Assembly (NCBI GenBank): GCA_003248965.1
Contig: QFQU01000004.1
Span: forward strand, 124,001 to 188,000
Direction: 5' to 3'
DNA length: 64,000 nucleotides
Source of the DNA: Brevundimonas sp.
Lineage (GTDB): Bacteria; Pseudomonadota; Alphaproteobacteria; Caulobacterales; Caulobacteraceae
Shown one piece after another: positions 50,436-59,821 of the stretch. Position numbers and translations under genes: made by a program. The stretch's first letter is position 1; every line of letters begins with the position of its first letter. Under the pieces are notes generated by a model, which was not told where the DNA came from, did not search any database, and saw only the letters and a list, made by a program, of their open reading frames with translations.

Positions 50436-51299
50436 TTAAGCCTTCTGGCAGGAGGGGCAGTAGAAGGTGGAGCGGCCGCCCTGGACGATCCGGGCGACGA
50501 CGCCGGTGCATTTGTCGCCGCGACACGGCTCGCCCTCGCGGCCATAGACGTCGAAACGGTGCTGGAAATAGCCTTGGCCGCCCTGGGCGTTGGCGAAGTC
50601 GCGCAAGGTGGAGCCGCCCGCCGCGATGGCGTCGTTCAGCACGTTGCGGACCTCGCCCGCCAGCCGCGCCAGCCGCGCCTTCGACACCGATCCAGCCGCG
50701 ACGAGGGGCGAGATGCGGGCGCGATACAGCGCCTCGCACACATAGATATTGCCCAGTCCGGCGACGATCCGCTGATCCAGCAAGGACACCTTGATGTTCT
50801 GTTTCTTGCCCGCGAAGGCCTCGACCAGGTGGGCGCCGGAAAAGCCGTTGCCCAGGGGCTCCGGCCCCAGACCCGCGAACCAGGGATGGGCCTCGATCAG
50901 GTCGGTCGCGATCAACCCCATGAAGCCGAACCGGCGGGCGTCGGCGTAGCCGATGCGAGTCGCGGCGCCGTCGCGGATGGCGCAGCCGCTGAAATGTTCG
51001 TGCTTGCCCGCGATGGGCGCCGCCTCTTCGAACTCGCCCAGCAGCGTCCCGTCCAGGGTGAAGCGGCCGGTCATGCCTAAGTGCGTGATCCAGGTCTCGC
51101 CGGTGGACAACGGCATCAGCAGATATTTGGCCCGCCGGTCGATCCGCAGCACGGTCGCGCCGTCCAGCCGTTCGACGAACCGCTCGGGAAAGGGAAACCG
51201 CAGGTCGGGCCGGTTGATCCTGACACGCGACAGACGCGCGCCCTCCAGCACCGGCGTCAGGCCGCGTCGGACGGTTTCGACCTCGGGAAGTTCGGGCAT
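50436..51299 (-). CDS. mutM: Formamidopyrimidine-DNA glycosylase
   Basis: Removes oxidised purines such as 8-oxoguanine and nicks the strand. The 287 residues start with the catalytic Pro/Glu in MPELPEVETVRRGL. Lys of the beta-hairpin is in RIDRRAKYLLMPL, the helix-two-turn-helix has LLDQRIVAGLGNIYVCEALY, and the C-terminal zinc finger is complete (CRGDKCTGVV ... YCPSCQ). It precedes the small membrane gene by 5 bases. Confidence 0.97.
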   Translation of the reverse strand: MPELPEVETVRRGLTPVLEGARLSRVRINRPDLRFPFPERFVERLDGATVLRIDRRAKYLLMPLSTGETWITHLGMTGRFTLDGTLLGEFEEAAPIAGKHEHFSGCAIRDGAATRIGYADARRFGFMGLIATDLIEAHPWFAGLGPEPLGNGFSGAHLVEAFAGKKQNIKVSLLDQRIVAGLGNIYVCEALYRARISPLVAAGSVSKARLARLAGEVRNVLNDAIAAGGSTLRDFANAQGGQGYFQHRFDVYGREGEPCRGDKCTGVVARIVQGGRSTFYCPSCQKA

Positions 51300-51314
51300 G
51301 GCTGGGGTTCGACT

Positions 51315-52979
51315 TTAACGCCGCATCCCTTTGGAGGCGTCGCGCGCCGGGCCGAACTCGGCGCCGGGGTTCCAGTCGGGCCATTGGTCGCTGTCGGCCA
51401 GTTCGCGGCCCACGGCGTAGATCAGGGCGACGTCTGCGGCTGCGGCGTCCATCCGCCAGGTCTCGTTCCATTCGTCCGTAGGCTGATGGTAGCGGTTCTG
51501 GACATAGTCGCGGCTGGCCGCGCTGGCGCCGGTGAAGCCCGCCGCCGGGAACAGGGCCGGCACCCCCTTCAGCGCCAGAGGGAAGTGGTCCGAGCGGTAG
51601 AAGGCCCCCGCCTGGGGCGCTGGATCGGCGATCAGCACCCGGCCGGTCGCGGCGGCGTGACGGGCCAGAATGTCGTCCAGCTGGTTCTTGCCCTTGCCGA
51701 TGACGACGACGTTGGGATCGACCTCGGTTCCCGGCAGCAGGCTGTCGACATTGATGTCGGCTACCGTCGTCTCCAGCGGCCAGACCGGATTGGCGGCGTA
51801 GTAGGTGGAGCCCAGCAGGCCCGCCTCCTCGCCCGACCAGGCGGCGAAAACGACCGATCGCCTGGGACGCGGCCCCTCGGCGAAGGCGTGGGCCAGTTCC
51901 AGCAGGGCGGCGACCCCCGTCGCATTGTCCACGGCGGCGTTATAGATTTTGTCGCCCTGGGCGTTGGGCGTGCCGACGCCGTAACCATCCCAGTGGGCGC
52001 CGTACATCACCGTTTCGTTTGGATGTTCCGAACCCGGAATGCGGGCCAGGACGTTTTTGGTCTCCACCCGGTCGGCGACCTGACCGAAATCGACGCTGAG
52101 GGTCAGGCCCGGCAGCACCACAGGGCGAAAGTCGGCGCGGCGGGCGCTTTCCTTCAGGGCGGCGAAGTCCAGGCCGGCGGCCGTGAACAGCTGTTCGGCC
52201 TTGGCCCGTTGAATCCAGCCTTGGAAGGGCGCGCGTTCGGCGTCCGGGTCGGCGCGCACGATGTCGAACTTGGGCGCGGCCGACGAATTCTGGAGTGTGG
52301 ACCAGGGATAGCCGGCCCCCGCCGTCTCATGCACCACCAGGACGCCGGCCGCCCCGCGACGGCCGGCTTCCAGGAATTTGTAGGTCCAGCGGCCGTAGAA
52401 GGTCATGGCCTGGCCGTCGAACATCCCCGCGACGGGATCGCTCGCCGCCGCCTCGAAATCCGGGTCGTTGACCAGGACGACGATCACCTTGCCGCGCACG
52501 TCCACGTCCTTGAAGTCGTCCCACTGACGCTCGGGCGCGGTCGCCCCATAGCCGACGAAGACGACGGGGGCGTCCGTCACGGTGATATGGCTGACCGGCC
52601 GGTCGCTGGAGACCAGGACGTCCGGCCCGCGCACCAGGTCGATCGCCCGCCCCCCGACATGGCCCCCGCCATGGCCCCCGACATGGGCGACGATGGTCGC
52701 CGGGCCGTCCTGGCGCGTGCGCGACAGATGGGCGACCTGGACGAACGACCCGTCCGGCCCGCCGCCCTCGGCGCCGGCGGCGCGGAACTGTTCGACCAGC
52801 CAGGCCACCGTCTTCTCCTCGCCCGCCGAGGCGGGAGCGCGGCCTTCGAACTCGTCCGAAGCCAGCACCCGCACCGCCTGGTTCATCCGTTCGGCGTCGA
52901 TGGTCGGCGCATCGCCGGCCCAGGCGGGCGAGGACAGAACCAGCGACAGGCCGGACAAGGCGATCAGGGAAGGGCGCAT
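51315..52979 (-). CDS. Secreted M28 family peptidase with PA domain
   Basis: A 554-residue exported zinc peptidase. A signal peptide ending SPAWAGD, N-terminal RVLASDEFEGRAPASAGEEK, a protease-associated domain with GKVIVVLVNDPDF, and the catalytic domain with zinc ligands in VMYGAHWDGYG, AAVDNATGVAALLELAHAFA, AAWSGEEAGLLGSTYYAANP, NVDSLLPG and RYHQPTDEW. It overlaps the upstream flavoprotein gene by one base. A paralogue is at 16641-18245. Confidence 0.94.
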   Translation of the reverse strand: MRPSLIALSGLSLVLSSPAWAGDAPTIDAERMNQAVRVLASDEFEGRAPASAGEEKTVAWLVEQFRAAGAEGGGPDGSFVQVAHLSRTRQDGPATIVAHVGGHGGGHVGGRAIDLVRGPDVLVSSDRPVSHITVTDAPVVFVGYGATAPERQWDDFKDVDVRGKVIVVLVNDPDFEAAASDPVAGMFDGQAMTFYGRWTYKFLEAGRRGAAGVLVVHETAGAGYPWSTLQNSSAAPKFDIVRADPDAERAPFQGWIQRAKAEQLFTAAGLDFAALKESARRADFRPVVLPGLTLSVDFGQVADRVETKNVLARIPGSEHPNETVMYGAHWDGYGVGTPNAQGDKIYNAAVDNATGVAALLELAHAFAEGPRPRRSVVFAAWSGEEAGLLGSTYYAANPVWPLETTVADINVDSLLPGTEVDPNVVVIGKGKNQLDDILARHAAATGRVLIADPAPQAGAFYRSDHFPLALKGVPALFPAAGFTGASAASRDYVQNRYHQPTDEWNETWRMDAAAADVALIYAVGRELADSDQWPDWNPGAEFGPARDASKGMRR

Positions 52980-54229
52980 CAGGAACTCCGGGACGATGGA
53001 GGGACAGCCTGCCCCGCTGGGCCCCGGCTGTCGAGCCAGTCCAGGACGCCACGCGCCGCCGCGGCCCCCGAGGCGAAGTTGGCTTGGAGCAGATAGCCGC
53101 CGGTCGGCGCCTCCCAGTCCAGCATTTCGCCGGCGAGGAAGACGCCGGGGGCGGTCTTCAGCATCAGTCGTTCGTCCAGGGCGTCCAGCCGCACGCCGCC
53201 GGCCGAGGAGATGGCGCGCTCCAGCCCCTGCATGCCGGTCAATGTCAGGGGCAGGGCCTTGATCCGTTCGGCCAAAGACTTTGCCGCCTCGGGCGGCGGC
53301 CCGGCTTCGCGCAGCAGGGCGACGGCGGTCGCGTCCAGCCCGGCTGTCTTGCGCAGATGGTTGGAGACGCTGGCCTTGCCGCGCGGCCGGGCCAGCCGTT
53401 CGGCCAGGCGCGCCGGGGTCAGGTCGGGCTTCAGGTCCAGGATCAGCTCGGCGCGGCCTTCCCGCTCCAGCGTCCGGCGCAGGTCGGCCGACAGGGCGTA
53501 GACCGCCCCGCCCTCGATCCCATAGGCGGCGATCATGGCTTCGCCCCGCACGGTGCGTCCGGCGTGGGTCAGGGCGATTCCCTTCACCGGTCGTCCGGCG
53601 AAACGCTCTCGGAACAGGGGCGACCAGGCCACGTCGAAGCCGGCGTTGGCGGCCCGGAAGGGCGACAGCGTCGCGCCCAGGGCCTCGACCTCTCCGCTCC
53701 AGGCGCCGTCCGAACCCAGACGCGGCCAGCTGGCTCCGCCCAGGGCCAGGACGACGGCGTCCGGTCGCTCCATCCGCTCGCCCTCGGGCGTGTCGAACAT
53801 CCAGGCGCCGTCGCGTCGCCCGACCCAGCGCGATCGGGTGCGCACCTCGACTCCCAATCCCTCCAGCCGCGCCAGCCAGGCGCGCAACAGCGGCGAAGCC
53901 TTCATCGCCCGGGGAAACACCCGCCCGCTGGACCCCACGAAGGTCGGCTGACCCAGCCCCTCGACCCAGGCGACCAAATCGTCGGGGGTGAAGGTCGCGA
54001 TCCAGTCCGTCGCCGTCGCCTGGGCCGCGCCGTAGCGGGACAGGAACCGGTCCAGCGGCTCGGAATGGGTCAGGTTCAGCCCGCCGCGTCCGGCCATCAG
54101 CAGCTTGCGCGCCACGGACGGCATCCGCTCGTGCACGACGACGCGCAGGCCCGCGTTCGCCAACCGCTCGGCCGCCATCAGACCGGCGGGACCGGCACCG
54201 ATGACATGGACGGAGGAGGTTTCGCTCAT
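52979..54229 (-). CDS. BaiN-like / TIGR03862-type flavoprotein
   Basis: A 416-residue NAD(P)/FAD-dependent oxidoreductase of the HI0933/BaiN group. The FAD loop is VHVIGAGPAGLMAAERLANA, followed by the family signature KLLMAGRGGLNLTHSEPLDR, VGSSGRVFPRAMKASPLL, and the C-terminal GVFLAGEMLDWEAPTGGYLL then QANFASGAAAARGV. The physiological substrate is unknown. It is coupled to the M28 peptidase and divergent from the GreA-like gene. Confidence 0.93.
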   Translation of the reverse strand: MSETSSVHVIGAGPAGLMAAERLANAGLRVVVHERMPSVARKLLMAGRGGLNLTHSEPLDRFLSRYGAAQATATDWIATFTPDDLVAWVEGLGQPTFVGSSGRVFPRAMKASPLLRAWLARLEGLGVEVRTRSRWVGRRDGAWMFDTPEGERMERPDAVVLALGGASWPRLGSDGAWSGEVEALGATLSPFRAANAGFDVAWSPLFRERFAGRPVKGIALTHAGRTVRGEAMIAAYGIEGGAVYALSADLRRTLEREGRAELILDLKPDLTPARLAERLARPRGKASVSNHLRKTAGLDATAVALLREAGPPPEAAKSLAERIKALPLTLTGMQGLERAISSAGGVRLDALDERLMLKTAPGVFLAGEMLDWEAPTGGYLLQANFASGAAAARGVLDWLDSRGPAGQAVPPSSRSS

Positions 54230-54293
54230 ATCCCCGCTTTGCCCGCTCGCGGTCGCGCTGGCTATAGCGGGCGGCGTCGCTATGTTCCGTGTC

Positions 54294-54773
54294 ATGAGCG
54301 TCGCCTTCACCCGAGAGGAAGATCTGGAAGCCACCGCCGCCGACCTGGCGGACCGGCCGATCTCGCCCCACCCCAACCTGGTCACGCCCCAGGGTCTGGC
54401 CCTGATCGAGGCCGAACTGGCCTCGGCGCGGGCGGCCTACGCCGCCGCCCAGGTGAAGGGCTCCATCGACAGCGACCGCACAGCCATGGCCCGCGCCACG
54501 CGCGACCTGCGCTACTGGTCCGCCCGCCGCGCCTCGGCCCAATTGGTCGAACCTGGGGCCTGCGACGGCCGCGTGCGCTTCGGCGGAAGCGTCGGCGTCG
54601 AACGCGAGGACGGTCGCGTCCAGACCTGGCGCATCGTCGGCGAGGATGAGGCGGATCCGGCGCAAGGATCCGTCAGCCACGTCTCCCCCCTGGCCCGGGC
54701 CGTGCTGGGCAGACAGATCGGAGACGAGGTCCGGATCGCCGGCCAGACCGCAGAGATCGTCGCGGTCGACTAG
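54294..54773 (+). CDS. GreA/GreB-family transcription factor-like protein
   Basis: A 159-residue protein with the two-part Gre layout: an N-terminal helical hairpin (TPQGLALIEAELASARAAYA through RDLRYWSARRASAQLVEP) and a C-terminal FKBP-like domain (VRFGGSVGVEREDGRVQTWR, IVGEDEADPAQGSVSHVSPL, IAGQTAEIVAVD). True Gre factors rescue backtracked RNA polymerase using acidic residues at the hairpin tip; here the tip is not clearly conserved. An ATG 4 codons earlier is possible. Confidence 0.85.
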   Translation: MSVAFTREEDLEATAADLADRPISPHPNLVTPQGLALIEAELASARAAYAAAQVKGSIDSDRTAMARATRDLRYWSARRASAQLVEPGACDGRVRFGGSVGVEREDGRVQTWRIVGEDEADPAQGSVSHVSPLARAVLGRQIGDEVRIAGQTAEIVAVD

Positions 54774-54776
54774 GCT

Positions 54777-55190
54777 TCAGGCGTCGTTGTCGGCCCCGTC
54801 GTCCAGCATCTCGCGCATGATCTGCACGACCGCCTTCTGCTTGCGCAATGGCAGACGCGGGGCGAGCTTGCTGATCTCCAGGCTGTGTTTGGTCATGGGG
54901 AAGTCATGCTCGAAGACGGGCGCGGTCTCTTCGGCCAGACCGGGTCGCCGTGACGAATAACCGTCGAAGAAGAAGGCGATCTCCTCTCGCATGAACTCGG
55001 CGATCTCGAACAGTTTGGAGGCCGAGACGCGATTGGTCCCCTTCTCGTACTTCTGCACCTGTTGGAAACTGACGCCGACCGCCTGGGCCAGGGCGGTCTG
55101 ACTGAGACCCAGGCCCAGGCGCTTTTCCTGAACGCGGCGACCGACGTGGCGATCGACCGGATGGATGTCCTCTTCCCCGCTGCGCGCCAC
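54777..55190 (-). CDS. XRE-family regulator next to lnt
   Basis: A 137-residue HTH_3 protein: VGRRVQEKRLGLGLSQTALA, then VGVSFQQVQKYEKGTNRVSA, with an uncharacterised C-terminal half ending VVQIMREMLDDGADNDA. This type of regulator commonly sits beside lnt in Caulobacterales. It is last in the leftward lnt group, 15 bases after lnt. A paralogue is at 61534-61938. Confidence 0.92.
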   Translation of the reverse strand: MARSGEEDIHPVDRHVGRRVQEKRLGLGLSQTALAQAVGVSFQQVQKYEKGTNRVSASKLFEIAEFMREEIAFFFDGYSSRRPGLAEETAPVFEHDFPMTKHSLEISKLAPRLPLRKQKAVVQIMREMLDDGADNDA

Positions 55191-55205
55191 GGCGTTCCCC
55201 TCAGC

Positions 55206-56855
55206 TCAAATCACGGACGACTCCAGGCGAACCTTAGATCGCAGGATCGACGGCCACAAGGATAGGGCGCAGGCCGCCAGAAGAGCGATCAAAAAGGGCC
55301 AGTCGCCGAATCGGCCATAGGGGGTCACGTCGGTCGGGCGCGGCAGGGGGGCGTCGATCACCCCCATGACGCCGGGCTCCAGCTTCTCGCCGTCCACGAT
55401 CCGGCCCCAGGAGTCGATCATGGCCGAGATGCCGGTCGGCGTGGCCCGCGCGATGGGCAGGCCGGTCTCGATGGCGCGATAGCTGGCCAGATTCAGATGC
55501 TGGCGCGGCCCGGATGTGGCGCCGAACCAGGCGTCGTTGGAGGCGTTGACGATCCAGTCCGGACGTCCCGCCGCACCGGGCGTGAAGCCGGGATAGAGGC
55601 TTTCGTAGCAGATCAGCACCTGGGCGGGCGGCGCGCCGGGCACGGCGATGGGGCTGGGCGTCGGCCCGGCCGAGAAATCGCTGGGCATATGCACCAGGCT
55701 GCGCAGGCCGATGGCGGTCATCAGCGACCCCAGGGGCAGATATTCTCCGAACGGGACCAGCCGATGCTTGTCATAGACGGCCGCGACGCGCAGGCCCGCC
55801 GTCCCCTCGCTGCGCAGGGCGAACAGGCTGTTGTAGTAGCGCGCACCTTCGGGCGCCGTCAGGTCCGGCTCGCCGCGCGCCAGGCCGATCATCAGGGTCT
55901 GGCCGGGCCGGACGGCGGCCGCCAGGGCCTGGGCGTCGGCCGAGGCGAAGACGTCGTTGGCCGAGGCGGGAAGGGCGCCCTCGGGCCAGACGACGACGTT
56001 CGGGACGCGCCCGCCCGGTTCGACCGGCGCCTGGGCCGTCAGGGCCAGATAGCGATCGACGATGGAGCGATAGGCCTCGGGCGACCATTTCGTCTCCTGT
56101 TTCACATCGGCCTGGACCAGGCGCACGACGGTGTCGGTGAAGGTCAGATGCGCCTGGGCCAGGCGCGCGGCGCCGAACAGGCCGACGGCCAGCAGCGCGC
56201 CGATCCCCAGCCCTGCCGAGATCAGCCGCCCGTGCCGCGCCCCGGGGCCGACCAGGGGCGCCAGCGCCGCCGTCGCCCCGACCGTGACCAGGCTCAGCCC
56301 ATAGACGCCGACGACGGCGGCGAACTGCGACATGCCGCCGCCGGCGCGCCAGGTCGCTCCGGCCGGGTTCCACGGAAAGCCGGTCAGCACATGGCCTCTC
56401 AGCCATTCGAAGGCGCAGAACAGGGCGGCGAACAGCAGGACCCGCACCGCCCCAATGGGAGCGAAGAGGCGATACAGGGCGCAGGCCCCGCCCCAGAACA
56501 GGCCCAGCCCCGCCGGCAGCAGACTGGCGGCGAAGGGCGCCATCCACGCCTGTTCGGGATTGACGAAGAAGGCCTCGGCCACCCACCAGCAGCCGACGAA
56601 GAAATAGGCGAAACCCGCCAGCCACCCCATCCAGAAGGCGCCGCGCGGCCGGTCGGACCGCTCCGACAGGATCATCAGCAGCGGATACCCCAGAAGGCCG
56701 ATCAGTATCCCGAAAGGCGGGTGGGCGAAGGCCGCGCCCGCCCCGGCCAGCAGGGCCAGGACGATGCGGATCGCCCGCCACGTCCAGGCGCGACGCCGCT
56801 CGGGCAGGGCGCGGATCGGGGTCGCGAAACGGTCAAGCAGGGTGTCTGGAAACAT
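55206..56855 (-). CDS. lnt: Apolipoprotein N-acyltransferase
   Basis: Adds the third acyl chain to lipoproteins in the inner membrane. The 549 residues comprise about seven N-terminal helices and a periplasmic nitrilase domain. The triad is visible: Glu in NVVVWPEGALPASANDVFAS, Lys in VAAVYDKHRLVPFGEYLPLG and Cys in QVLICYESLYPGFTPG. It starts 3 bases after ybeY. The CorC gene often found between ybeY and lnt in relatives is absent. Confidence 0.96.
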   Translation of the reverse strand: MFPDTLLDRFATPIRALPERRRAWTWRAIRIVLALLAGAGAAFAHPPFGILIGLLGYPLLMILSERSDRPRGAFWMGWLAGFAYFFVGCWWVAEAFFVNPEQAWMAPFAASLLPAGLGLFWGGACALYRLFAPIGAVRVLLFAALFCAFEWLRGHVLTGFPWNPAGATWRAGGGMSQFAAVVGVYGLSLVTVGATAALAPLVGPGARHGRLISAGLGIGALLAVGLFGAARLAQAHLTFTDTVVRLVQADVKQETKWSPEAYRSIVDRYLALTAQAPVEPGGRVPNVVVWPEGALPASANDVFASADAQALAAAVRPGQTLMIGLARGEPDLTAPEGARYYNSLFALRSEGTAGLRVAAVYDKHRLVPFGEYLPLGSLMTAIGLRSLVHMPSDFSAGPTPSPIAVPGAPPAQVLICYESLYPGFTPGAAGRPDWIVNASNDAWFGATSGPRQHLNLASYRAIETGLPIARATPTGISAMIDSWGRIVDGEKLEPGVMGVIDAPLPRPTDVTPYGRFGDWPFLIALLAACALSLWPSILRSKVRLESSVI

Positions 56856-56858
56856 CGG

Positions 56859-57317
56859 TCAGTCCTGCTCGGATGCGTAGGGGTCGGCGACGCCGATCCC
56901 GGCCAGAATCTCGCGCTCCTCGGCCTCCATCTCCTCGGCCTCGGCGTCGTCCTCGTGATCGCGGCCCAGCAGGTGCAGCACGCCGTGCACGACCAGATGG
57001 CTGAGATGGTCGGCCAGACTCTTGCCCTGGGCCGCCGCCTCATCGGCGCAGACGCCGTAGGCCAGGACGATGTCGCCCAGATGCGGCTCGGCGGTTTCGG
57101 GCGCCGGGAAGGACAGGACATTGGTCGGCCGGTCCTTGTCGCGGAACCGGGCGTTCAGATCGCGCACCGCCGCATCGTCGGTCAAAAGGACGACGACATC
57201 GCCCACGACGGTTCCCAGCGCCTCCGTCGCCGCGCGTCGCACGACCGTTTCGGCCTCGGGCAGGGCGGCGGTCCAGGCGTCCGCCTCGATCTCGACTTCG
57301 ATCGTTCCCGGGATCAT
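56859..57317 (-). CDS. ybeY: Endoribonuclease YbeY
   Basis: rRNA maturation factor, 152 residues. Signatures are RDLNARFRDKDRPTNVLSFP, GDIVLAYGVCADEA and the metal-binding HxxxHxxxxxH in HLVVHGVLHLLGRDHEDDAE. The ATG overlaps the phoH stop as ATGA. Confidence 0.96.
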   Translation of the reverse strand: MIPGTIEVEIEADAWTAALPEAETVVRRAATEALGTVVGDVVVLLTDDAAVRDLNARFRDKDRPTNVLSFPAPETAEPHLGDIVLAYGVCADEAAAQGKSLADHLSHLVVHGVLHLLGRDHEDDAEAEEMEAEEREILAGIGVADPYASEQD

Positions 57318-58300
57318 GCCGGGTCTTCGAGGTCCGGCGTGGGACGCCCGCGCGCGGCGTCGGCGTCATAGGCGCGCACGATCCGCTCGACCATGGCGTG
57401 ACGGACCACGTCGGCGGCGGCGAACTTCAGCACGCCGACGCCCTCCACCCCCCCCAGAATCCGCAGGGCGTGGGCCAGGCCGGAATCGCGCGGGTTCAAC
57501 AGGTCGACCTGGGACGGGTCGCCCGTCACCACCATGCGCGCGCCTTCGCCCAGCCGGGTCAGCACCATCTTCATCTGCAGACGGCTGGTGTTCTGAGCCT
57601 CGTCCACGATGACGAAGGCGTGGCTGAGGGTGCGGCCGCGCATGAAGGCGATGGGCGCGGCCTCGATCTCGCCCTTGTCGCGGCGGCGCTGGACGTCCTC
57701 GGCCCCCAGGATGTCGTTCAGCGCCTCCCAGATGGGCGCCAGATAGGGATCGACCTTCTCGTTCAGATCGCCGGGCAGAAAGCCCAGCTTCTCCCCCGCC
57801 TCGACCGCCGGGCGCGTGATGACCAGCCGGTCCACTTGGCCCCGCCGCAGCAGACTGGCGCCATAGGCCGCCGCCAGAAAGGTCTTGCCCGTGCCGGCCG
57901 GGCCGACGCCGAAGGTCAGTTCGCACCGGCCCAACATGTCCAGATAGGCCGCCTGAGCCTTGGTCTTGGGCACGATGGCGCCGCGCTTGCCGCCAGGCAG
58001 GGACACGCCCGCCGCCGCCATGCCGGGCGTGCCCTTGCCGCCGCGCGCCAGGCCCAGGGCCGCGCGCACGTCGGCCTCCGTCACCTCGGCGCCCAGGGCC
58101 GCGCGCTTGGCCAGGTCCTCGACCACCCGGCGTGCGTCGGACCGGTCGCGCGTGCCGCCGTTGATCGACACCCCGCCGCCCGGCGCCTCGATCAGCACCT
58201 TGAAGGCGTCCTCGATCAGGGCGACGTGTCGGCTGTTGGGACCGACGACGGCCCGCAGTTCGGCATGGTTCAGGGGAACGAAATCGGACTCGCGCGCCAC
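57314..58300 (-). CDS. phoH: PhoH-family ATPase
   Basis: PhoH/YbeZ ATPase that works with YbeY in RNA processing. The 328 residues start at GTG (VARESDFVPLNHAELRAVVG), sharing one base with the miaB stop. The N-terminal KH-like segment is followed by Walker A in FGVGPAGTGKTFLAAAYGAS, the family motif RPAVEAGEKLGFLPGDLNEK, and Walker B in AFVIVDEAQNTSRLQMKMVL. Confidence 0.95.
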   Translation of the reverse strand: MARESDFVPLNHAELRAVVGPNSRHVALIEDAFKVLIEAPGGGVSINGGTRDRSDARRVVEDLAKRAALGAEVTEADVRAALGLARGGKGTPGMAAAGVSLPGGKRGAIVPKTKAQAAYLDMLGRCELTFGVGPAGTGKTFLAAAYGASLLRRGQVDRLVITRPAVEAGEKLGFLPGDLNEKVDPYLAPIWEALNDILGAEDVQRRRDKGEIEAAPIAFMRGRTLSHAFVIVDEAQNTSRLQMKMVLTRLGEGARMVVTGDPSQVDLLNPRDSGLAHALRILGGVEGVGVLKFAAADVVRHAMVERIVRAYDADAARGRPTPDLEDPA

Positions 58301-59736
58301 TAGGCCGCCTTTTCTTCTTGGGCTACCGCCGTGCCCGCGGGGCTCGGCTGCTTGAGCCCGTCGTGGACCAGTTCGCCGGTCAGGCTGTTCTGTTGCCCAC
58401 TGACGATGCGGACCGGAACGATCTGACCGATCAGATGATCCGCATCATCGACATGGACGGACTGCAGATAGGGGGACCGACCGATGGCTTGGCGGCCGTG
58501 GCGACCCTTCTTCTCGAACAAGACGTTCAGGGTCCGGCCCGCCTGGGCGGCGTTGAAGGCGACCTGCTGTTCCAACAGCAGGGCCTGCAGGCGATGCAGC
58601 CGATCCTTCGACACCTCGGGCTCGACCTGCCGGCCCATGCCGGCGGCCGGCGTGCCGGGTCGCGGCGAATACATGAAGGAGAAGGCGCTGGCGTAGTTGA
58701 CCCGCCGCACCAGATCCAGCGTGTCCTCGAACTCCCGATCCGTCTCGCCGGGGAAGCCGACGATGAAGTCGCCCGACAGCGCCATGTCCGGCCGCGCGGC
58801 GCGGATGCGGTCGATCAGGTCGAAATACTTCTGGCGGCCGTGCTTCCTGTTCATCAGCCGCAGGATGCGATCCGACCCCGACTGAACCGGCAGGTGCAGA
58901 TAGGGCATCAGGGCGTCCAGATCGCCGTGGGCGGCGATCAGGTCGTCGGACATGTCGTTGGGGTGGCTGGTCGTATAGCGGATGCGGTCCAGGCCGGGGA
59001 TTTCGGCCAGGGCATAGGCCAGTTCGGCCAGGGTCGCCTTCTTTCCATCCGACCGTTCGCCGTCATAGGCGTTGACGTTCTGGCCCAGCAGGGTGACTTC
59101 GCGCACGCCGCGATCGCCCAGGGCGCGGGCCTCCTCCAGCACCGCCGCCAGGGGCCGCGACCATTCGGCGCCGCGCGTATAGGGCACGACGCAGAAGGTG
59201 CAGAACTTGTCGCAGCCCTCCTGCACCGTCAGGAAGGCGGTCGGGCCGGTGGTTCCCCGCGCGACCGGCAGGGCGTCGAACTTGTCGTCGGGCGCGAAGT
59301 CGGCGCCGATCCGCTCGCCCCGCGCCCGCGCCGTGCGGGTCAGAAGCTCGGGCAGTTGGTGATAGGCCTGGGGGCCGACGACGATGTCGACCGCCGGCTG
59401 GCGGCGCATGATTTCCTCGCCCTCGGCCTGGGCGACGCAGCCGGCAACGGCGATGGTCATCGTCGCGCCGGACGTCTCCGCCTTGGCCTCTTTCAATTCT
59501 CTCAGCTTGCCCAGTTCGGAATAGACCTTCTCGGCGGCCTTCTCGCGGATGTGACAGGTGTTCAGGATGACGAAATCGGCCTGGGCCGCATCGTCGGTCG
59601 TGGCATAACCCAGCGGGCGCAGGACGTCGGCCATGCGCTCGGAGTCATAGACATTCATCTGGCAGCCGTAGGTCTTGATGAACAGGCGCTTCTCGGGCGC
59701 GCGTCCAGCCTCGGCGGTCTCAAGGGTCTCGGTCAT
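58300..59736 (-). CDS. miaB: tRNA-2-methylthio-N6-dimethylallyladenosine synthase
   Basis: Radical-SAM methylthiotransferase acting at tRNA A37. The 478 residues carry the N-terminal UPF0004 cysteines (KTYGCQMNVYDSERM, LNTCHIREKAAEKV, VAGCVAQAEG), the radical-SAM CxxxCxxC in EGCDKFCTFCVVPYTRG, and a C-terminal TRAM domain with FEKKGRHGRQAIGRSPYLQS. It heads the leftward miaB-phoH-ybeY-lnt group. Confidence 0.97.
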   Translation of the reverse strand: MTETLETAEAGRAPEKRLFIKTYGCQMNVYDSERMADVLRPLGYATTDDAAQADFVILNTCHIREKAAEKVYSELGKLRELKEAKAETSGATMTIAVAGCVAQAEGEEIMRRQPAVDIVVGPQAYHQLPELLTRTARARGERIGADFAPDDKFDALPVARGTTGPTAFLTVQEGCDKFCTFCVVPYTRGAEWSRPLAAVLEEARALGDRGVREVTLLGQNVNAYDGERSDGKKATLAELAYALAEIPGLDRIRYTTSHPNDMSDDLIAAHGDLDALMPYLHLPVQSGSDRILRLMNRKHGRQKYFDLIDRIRAARPDMALSGDFIVGFPGETDREFEDTLDLVRRVNYASAFSFMYSPRPGTPAAGMGRQVEPEVSKDRLHRLQALLLEQQVAFNAAQAGRTLNVLFEKKGRHGRQAIGRSPYLQSVHVDDADHLIGQIVPVRIVSGQQNSLTGELVHDGLKQPSPAGTAVAQEEKAA

Positions 59737-59821
59737 GAGGGGCTTTTTAGTGCGCTATCGCGCTTCGCGCTACTTGAGCGCGGTCCTGGCGACCGAAAGC
59801 CTTGCAGACGCGCGGCCTGGG

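Noticed and set aside
49987..51471. A 494-codon frame covering mutM
   Set aside because: Only its last 147 codons form a real membrane protein (49987-50430). The rest is an Arg/Gly/Pro-rich shadow of mutM.
51315..54680. An 1121-codon minus frame suggesting a fusion of an M28 peptidase to an N-terminal extension
   Set aside because: The flavoprotein gene at 52979-54229 occupies the upstream part in another frame with strong motifs, and the peptidase has its own signal peptide start at 52979.
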